Below, piece by piece: positions 5,458 to 8,369 of a stretch of 8,369 nucleotides of DNA. The stretch covers positions 1 through 8,369 of the forward strand of contig JAUYQE010000043.1 in assembly GCA_030695605.1 (NCBI GenBank), in the 5' to 3' direction. Every line of letters starts with the position of its first letter. Position 1 is the first letter of the stretch. Origin of the DNA: Nanobdellota archaeon. GTDB taxonomy: Archaea; Nanobdellota; Nanobdellia; Woesearchaeales; GW2011-AR9. The notes below the pieces were generated by a model. That model made no database searches and was not told the origin of the DNA. It worked only from the letters and a program-made list of their open reading frames with translations. Both the position numbers and the translations under genes were made by a program.

Positions 5458-6007
5458 GTCACAAAATGGTTACAGTATTACCAAAGAATTGCTCAAAATG
5501 CCACAGCATATTAGGGGTCTCGCTCACGTTCTGAAAACAAACCAGATGTCCATTTCCCGCATGCTTTGGAGGCTCTATAAACAGAACATAGTAGATTTTC
5601 GTCAGGAAGGTAAAAACAAAGTCTTTTTCTTGAAGAAAACTCTCGAAGCCAAACAATATGCCTTTTTGTATGAACATGAGAAAGTGCTTCGCACCCTAGA
5701 AAAATATCCTCGCCTCAGGCGAATTATTGAGCAGGTACGGAGGCATCCCCACATACATCTTGCGCTCATCTTTGGCTCTTACGCAGACGGAACAGCAACA
5801 GCAACGAGCGATATAGACCTGTATGTGGAAACGGAAAACCGAAAAATAAAAGAAGAACTGGCTGTACTGGACTCCAAGCTGAGCGTAAAGCTCGGTGTTT
5901 TCAGAGGAAGTTTCCTTGTCAAAGAAATTCAAAAGAATCATCTCGTTGTGAAAGGCATTGAGGAATATTATGAAAGAGACACCATTTTTGCAGAAGTTGC
6001 AGAATGA
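5456..6007 (+). CDS. MNT-type nucleotidyltransferase with N-terminal wHTH (antitoxin)
   Basis: The C-terminal part is a minimal nucleotidyltransferase of the pol-beta/MNT group, with G107-S108, ten residues, then D119-x-D121 inside IFGSYADGTATATSDIDLYV. This GSx10DxD pattern binds metal and nucleotide. MNT antitoxins of HEPN/MNT modules inactivate the partner HEPN RNase by AMP transfer. Residues about 5-65 resemble a winged helix (SISRMLWRLYKQNIVDFRQE recognition region, then a basic wing), linked by a helical stretch (66-98). ATG 5456 is preferred over ATG 5447 because it sits at the distance for leaderless initiation from the TATA box, and the earlier ATG would lie upstream of the predicted start; choosing 5447 would add only three residues. 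The gene overlaps the HEPN gene by 38 nt. The inverted repeat at its start suggests autoregulation. Confidence 0.85.
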   Translation: MSQNGYSITKELLKMPQHIRGLAHVLKTNQMSISRMLWRLYKQNIVDFRQEGKNKVFFLKKTLEAKQYAFLYEHEKVLRTLEKYPRLRRIIEQVRRHPHIHLALIFGSYADGTATATSDIDLYVETENRKIKEELAVLDSKLSVKLGVFRGSFLVKEIQKNHLVVKGIEEYYERDTIFAEVAE

Positions 6008-6443
6008 AGGAAAACTGAAAATTAAAGCTCCCAACGAAGTTCTTGCAGCGGCGTACCTGGAAAAAGCACAAAAAACCTTGCTTTCGGCAAAGACGCTCCT
6101 CCTGCAAGGTGATTTTGAGAATGCTATTTCTTTAGCATACTACGCTATGTATCATTCGCTGACCGCCCTCCTGTTTCGCATTGGTATAAAGTGCGAGAAT
6201 CATACCGCAGCCATATCTCTCCTGAAAGCCGTTTTTGGCATGGAAAATACTCTTATCCGGAAAGCGAAAGAAGAGCGGATTGACAAGCAATACTATGTGA
6301 GCCTTTCCATCACCCGGGAAGAAACCCAAGAAACAATTTCTCAAGCAGAGGAATTTCTTATCTGCCTGCGGGAGATGCTGGCACGGCTTCAGAACGAAGA
6401 GATCCTGCTTTATCGTCAGAGAGCAGAAGAACTGCTGAGATAA
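5970..6443 (+). CDS. HEPN domain protein (putative RNase toxin of HEPN/MNT pair)
   Basis: HEPN proteins are all-helical, and the toxin members are metal-independent RNases that dimerise to build an active site from Rx4-6H motifs. The 157-residue product shows the typical helical core AYLEKAQKTLLSAKTLLLQGDFENAISLAYYAMYHSLTALLFRIGIKCENHTAAISLL (28-85), with the characteristic YYAMYH followed by a G-x-K-x-x-x-H turn. The likely catalytic pair is R70 and H78, spaced R-x7-H, slightly longer than the classical motif, and the HxY tyrosine of the HepT class (Rx4HxY) is absent. ATG 5970 is chosen over the upstream TTG 5958 because GAGG at 5960-5963 sits 6 nt before it. The gene overlaps the nucleotidyltransferase by 38 nt, a coupled arrangement typical of toxin-antitoxin pairs. 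Actual RNase activity is inferred. Confidence 0.82.
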   Translation: MKETPFLQKLQNEGKLKIKAPNEVLAAAYLEKAQKTLLSAKTLLLQGDFENAISLAYYAMYHSLTALLFRIGIKCENHTAAISLLKAVFGMENTLIRKAKEERIDKQYYVSLSITREETQETISQAEEFLICLREMLARLQNEEILLYRQRAEELLR

Positions 6444-6486
6444 TTCTTCGCCTTCTCTCGTTTAACCACCCAAAAGTACTAAATAA

Positions 6487-6505
6487 AACGAAAGATTTAT
6501 AAATA
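6487..6505 (+). promoter_or_regulatory. BRE/TATA promoter of the TrmB-family gene
   Basis: CGAAAGA (6489-6495) precedes TTTATAAATA (6496-6505), a near-consensus archaeal BRE/TATA pair. Transcription should begin near 6526, giving a leader of about 68 nt. A second AT-rich box, TACTAAATAA (6477-6486), lies just upstream. Confidence 0.65.
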
Positions 6506-6538
6506 ACTGCCCTTTCTGGGTTGTAACTACATAAAAGA

Positions 6539-6593
6539 GGTTCTTCGGTGGATTGGTGGAGGAGGGTAATAATCATCAACAGGAGGAAGAACC
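6539..6593 (+). promoter_or_regulatory. Purine-rich leader with inverted repeat at the TrmB gene start
   Basis: GGTTCTTC (6539-6546) is the exact reverse complement of GAAGAACC (6586-6593), which abuts the ATG at 6594 and touches the AGGAGG ribosome binding site (6581-6586). Pairing would partly hide the start region. Between the arms, six GG tracts (6547-6566) could form a two-layer G-quadruplex, and the GGAGGAGGG within them is a second Shine-Dalgarno-like sequence. Regulatory function is inferred. Confidence 0.4.
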
Positions 6594-7379
6594 ATGATCG
6601 TCCAAAAAGAATTTTTGAACAAGCTGAAAGATTTCGGCCTGAATTCGTACGAGAGCAAGCTCTGGATAGCTTTGCTTTCCCGGGGAGTTTCCACAGCGGG
6701 AGAGCTGTCTGACATTTCTAATGTGCCCCGTTCGCGCAGCTACGATGTTCTGGAATCGTTAGAGAAGAAAGGCTTCATTATCATGAAGGTGGGCAAGCCT
6801 ATCAAGTATTTGGCCGTGCCGCCTGCGGAAGTCGTGGAGCGGGTTAAGATCAAAGTCCTGGAAGAGGCCGAACAGCAGAATACCATGCTGTCCAAGCTGA
6901 AAGAGAGCGAAACTTTGGGCGAATTGAATACCTTGCATCGTGAAGGCATCAAGCTGGTTGACCCCACGGACAAGAGCGGCGCTTTCCGCGGCAGAGATAA
7001 AGTGCATGAGCATTTGCTGACTTTAGTGAAGAATGCCAAGAAGAATATCAGCATCATGGTGTCGCGCATGGGTGCGGAGCGGAAATTCGATCTTTTGGCT
7101 TCCTATCTGAAGAAAGCCAAATCCCGGGGTGTGGATGTGCGGGTAGCGTTGCCGAGCACAACCAAGGCCGACACTGTTGACAACTTCTCGCAGGTTGCCA
7201 AAATCAAGCAATACAAAGGGCAAGGGGCACGATTTGCCGTTATTGATGACGTGCACTTAGTGCTCTTCATAACCGACGACATGGATGTGCACAAGAACTA
7301 CGACTGTGCTATCTGGGTAGAAGCCCCGTATTTCGTCAAGTACTTCAGTGAACTGTTTGAGAAAGAATGGAAGAACTAG
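6594..7379 (+). CDS. TrmB-family transcriptional regulator
   Basis: TrmB proteins are archaeal winged-helix regulators, several of which sense sugars. The 261-residue product has the N-terminal TrmB wHTH (about 5-75: FGLNSYESKLWIALLSRGVS, then ELSDISNVPRSRSYDVLESL as recognition helix and KKGFIIMKVGKPIKYLAVPP as wing). A helical linker follows (about 78-112), then a C-terminal phospholipase D-like effector domain (about 130-261, FRGRDKVHEHLLTLVKNAKK and YLKKAKSRGVDVRVALP). I see no HxK catalytic motif, so this domain is likely a ligand or protein-binding module. The start has a strong AGGAGG (6581-6586) with 7-nt spacing. Target genes are unknown; the small ORFs that follow are the nearest candidates, and no sugar transporter is visible. 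The last bases of the gene recur at downstream gene junctions. Confidence 0.88.
   Translation: MIVQKEFLNKLKDFGLNSYESKLWIALLSRGVSTAGELSDISNVPRSRSYDVLESLEKKGFIIMKVGKPIKYLAVPPAEVVERVKIKVLEEAEQQNTMLSKLKESETLGELNTLHREGIKLVDPTDKSGAFRGRDKVHEHLLTLVKNAKKNISIMVSRMGAERKFDLLASYLKKAKSRGVDVRVALPSTTKADTVDNFSQVAKIKQYKGQGARFAVIDDVHLVLFITDDMDVHKNYDCAIWVEAPYFVKYFSELFEKEWKN
7342..7370 (+). repeat. Short repeat copy 1, within the 3' end of the TrmB gene
   Basis: This stretch encodes the C-terminal FSELFEKEW and contains CTGTTTGAGAAAGAATGG (7353-7370). It is the parental-looking version of two degenerate non-coding or junctional copies downstream at 7690-7715 and 8070-8090. Confidence 0.65.
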
Positions 7380-7392
7380 GGAGGGAAGAAAA

Positions 7393-7686
7393 ATGAAAGA
7401 ATCAACAGTAAATTTGATCATGGGGGGGGTAGTCGGATCTCTTGTTGCAGGTGTTATTGTGCTGGGCAGGGTTATAGATGGTGATCATAAAAGATTCCCC
7501 GACCGCGACGAAGCTCAAGCCGGCTACATTCCGACGAGCCAACTTGAAGTTGAAGTACAAAACTTCGACGGCATCGAAGGCGACGAAACCATCCTGCGCA
7601 TCAATGGTGTGCCCTATGGGCTGGTGTATGATGCCAGCGGCGAGCCGGACTTGGTGCCGTATCAGACAAACCCGCAGCGAGAATAA
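7393..7686 (+). CDS. Hypothetical single-pass membrane small protein
   Basis: No family is recognised. The 97-residue product has a hydrophobic N-terminal segment (about 7-26, NLIMGGVVGSLVAGVIVLGR) that should be a membrane anchor, then a charged, proline- and glycine-containing tail (27-97), probably outside the membrane. Residues 65-84 (ETILRINGVPYGLVYDASGE) resemble a segment in the protein encoded at 8100 and, less closely, the ORF at 2059. The frame is open upstream to 7348, but ATG 7393 is chosen because GGAGG (7380-7384) sits 8 nt before it and overlaps the TrmB stop region. The 13-nt gap implies cotranscription with the regulator. Its codons include a run of eight G (7422-7429), a possible slippage site; either shifted frame meets a stop soon after. 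Confidence 0.75.
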   Translation: MKESTVNLIMGGVVGSLVAGVIVLGRVIDGDHKRFPDRDEAQAGYIPTSQLEVEVQNFDGIEGDETILRINGVPYGLVYDASGEPDLVPYQTNPQRE

Positions 7687-7689
7687 ATA

Positions 7690-7715
7690 ACTTCGTAAAC
7701 TGTTTGAGAAAATGG
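7690..7715 (+). repeat. Short repeat copy 2, at the start of the 7712 gene
   Basis: This stretch aligns with copy 1 over 29 columns with one mismatch and three single-base gaps. It contains CTGTTTGAGAAAATGG (7700-7715), whose ATG is the start codon of the next ORF. It lies in the gap after the 7393 gene. Confidence 0.6.
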
Positions 7716-8071
7716 TCGAAGAAAATAAGCCGACTCTCGGCGAGAGATTAGCGAACTTCGGAGAGCTTGCAGACTTTGCTAAAACAGCCCTTTCTCCCTG
7801 GGAGGGGAAGCAAGTCGATCGTCCATTTTCCCACCGGCATCACCTTACCAGAGAGAACATTTTTGGTCATGTTGCAGTCGTAATGTGGGAGGAAAGTGAT
7901 ATTGAGAGAGGCCTTTATTGGCGTGCTGCTTTTAGACTGCTTCCTGGCCAGACTTGGCGGGGGGATGAACCGGATAACTTTTTTTGTGGGCCCCGTGGGT
8001 CACAGGATTACGTGAGAGAACAAGCAGATGCTATTTTAACAGAAAGAGGTTTTACTCTTTACAACGAATAA
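7712..8071 (+). CDS. Hypothetical soluble protein
   Basis: No family is recognised. The 119-residue product has no membrane segment or signal peptide and is rich in charged and aromatic residues. Visible segments are RPFSHRHHLTRENIFGHVAV (37-56) with a histidine cluster (H41, H43, H44), the tryptophan-rich WEESDIERGLYWRAAFRLLPGQTWRGDEP (59-87) and NFFCGPRG (89-96) with its only cysteine, C92. The histidines and cysteine could bind a metal, but nothing proves it. The start ATG lies inside repeat copy 2 and only a weak GAG precedes it; a stop at 7688-7690 bounds the frame upstream. Codon use looks like the neighbours, and the ORF is long relative to the surrounding gaps, supporting real coding. 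It is 25 nt from the preceding gene and probably in the same transcript as the regulator. Confidence 0.65.
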   Translation: MVEENKPTLGERLANFGELADFAKTALSPWEGKQVDRPFSHRHHLTRENIFGHVAVVMWEESDIERGLYWRAAFRLLPGQTWRGDEPDNFFCGPRGSQDYVREQADAILTERGFTLYNE

Positions 8072-8090
8072 GCTGTTTGAAAAAGAATAG
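8070..8090 (+). repeat. Short repeat copy 3, after the 7712 gene
   Basis: CTGTTTGAAAAAGAATAG (8073-8090) matches copy 1 at 16 of 18 positions, and 17 of 21 over the longer stretch. It directly follows the stop of the 7712 gene and precedes the 8100 gene. Read in frame it would spell KLFEKE then a stop. Confidence 0.6.
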
Positions 8091-8099
8091 AGCATAAAA

Positions 8100-8294
8100 A
8101 TGCCCACAAAAAACGATCAACCGTTGGAATTGCGATTAGATAAAAAGCCCCGCCACCCCAAGCCGCAAAAGTCGTACGGGCTCATTCCTTATGACTTTGA
8201 CGTTCCTGACGAAGAGCCGATCCTCTACTCCGCAGGAAAGCCGTACGGATTCTGCGGCGAAGGTGGGGAACGGCGTGTCGTCCGATTAAGATAA
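8100..8294 (+). CDS. Hypothetical small protein with a PYG motif
   Basis: No family is recognised. The 64-residue product is basic at its N-terminus (KKPRHPKPQK, 15-24), has no membrane segment, and ends in EEPILYSAGKPYGFCGEGGERRVV (38-61). That segment aligns with ETILRINGVPYGLVYDASGE of the 7393 product: both have acid-IL-three residues-G-x-PYG and a GE further on. It may therefore be a related protein that lacks the membrane anchor, or a truncated family member. It starts at an ATG preceded by an A-rich sequence without Shine-Dalgarno. The next gene follows 23 nt after its stop. Confidence 0.6.
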   Translation: MPTKNDQPLELRLDKKPRHPKPQKSYGLIPYDFDVPDEEPILYSAGKPYGFCGEGGERRVVRLR

Positions 8295-8303
8295 AATAAT
8301 TGC

Positions 8304-8308
8304 GGAGG
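8304..8308 (+). promoter_or_regulatory. Ribosome binding site of the truncated last gene
   Basis: GGAGG lies 9 nt before ATG 8318 and is a strong Shine-Dalgarno, which supports that start although only 17 codons are visible. Confidence 0.6.
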
Positions 8309-8317
8309 AAACTGAAA

Positions 8318-8369
8318 ATGAATACTACTCAAGAAATTGACGAGCTTCTGAGCATCGTAACGGAACAAG
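8318..8369 (+). CDS. Start of an unidentified gene (3' end outside window)
   Basis: Only the first 17 codons are present, MNTTQEIDELLSIVTEQ, an amphipathic helix-like start with no membrane segment. The strong GGAGG upstream and the short 23-nt gap to the preceding stop argue for a real gene in the same transcript. The product cannot be identified from this fragment. Confidence 0.5.
   Translation, partial: MNTTQEIDELLSIVTEQ

Noticed and set aside
1..8369. CRISPR array, insertion sequence, tRNA or rRNA
   Set aside because: No regularly spaced repeats, transposase-like protein, terminal inverted repeats, or RNA gene sequence were recognised on either strand.

Overview
The window is archaeal chromosomal DNA. 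It encodes a proteasome alpha subunit, an SBDS-family ribosome maturation factor, the exosome proteins Rrp4, Rrp41 and Rrp42, RNA polymerase subunit K (Rpo6), a DUF357 protein and a TrmB-type regulator. Promoters carry BRE/TATA-like elements and several genes look leaderless, which is also archaeal. The lineage is inferred only: the small genes, a rearranged exosome operon and many unknown ORFs would suit a DPANN-like or other uncultivated archaeon. No rRNA or tRNA gene is visible and all supported genes are on the + strand.

Positions 1-4216 hold the archaeal proteasome/exosome superoperon: the 3' part of psmA, a T-rich terminator, the SBDS gene, a promoter with a structured leader, rrp4, an unexpected small membrane-anchored cysteine-rich ORF, rrp41, rrp42 and rpoK. 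Rrp41/Rrp42 form the phosphorolytic hexamer ring, Rrp4 is an RNA-binding cap, and SBDS acts in 50S maturation. The small ORF between rrp4 and rrp41 and the rpoK placement both depart from the common archaeal order.

Positions 4217-5446 hold a hypothetical protein with an internal Tat-signal-like stretch, expressed from a probably leaderless promoter, a DUF357 gene 2 nt downstream, and the control region of the next operon.

Positions 5447-6443 are a compact HEPN/MNT toxin-antitoxin type operon. The nucleotidyltransferase carries an N-terminal winged-helix-like region, and a 10-bp perfect inverted repeat lies between its TATA box and start codon, suggesting autorepression.

Positions 6444-8369 hold a TrmB-family regulator with a long purine-rich leader, then small unknown ORFs. 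The 3' end of the regulator gene recurs as degenerate short repeats at the next two gene junctions. Two of the small proteins, and the ORF inside the exosome operon, share a short motif of the type ET/EP-x-x-x-x-G-x-x-Y. This region, with the possible small-protein family, is the most likely place for something undescribed.
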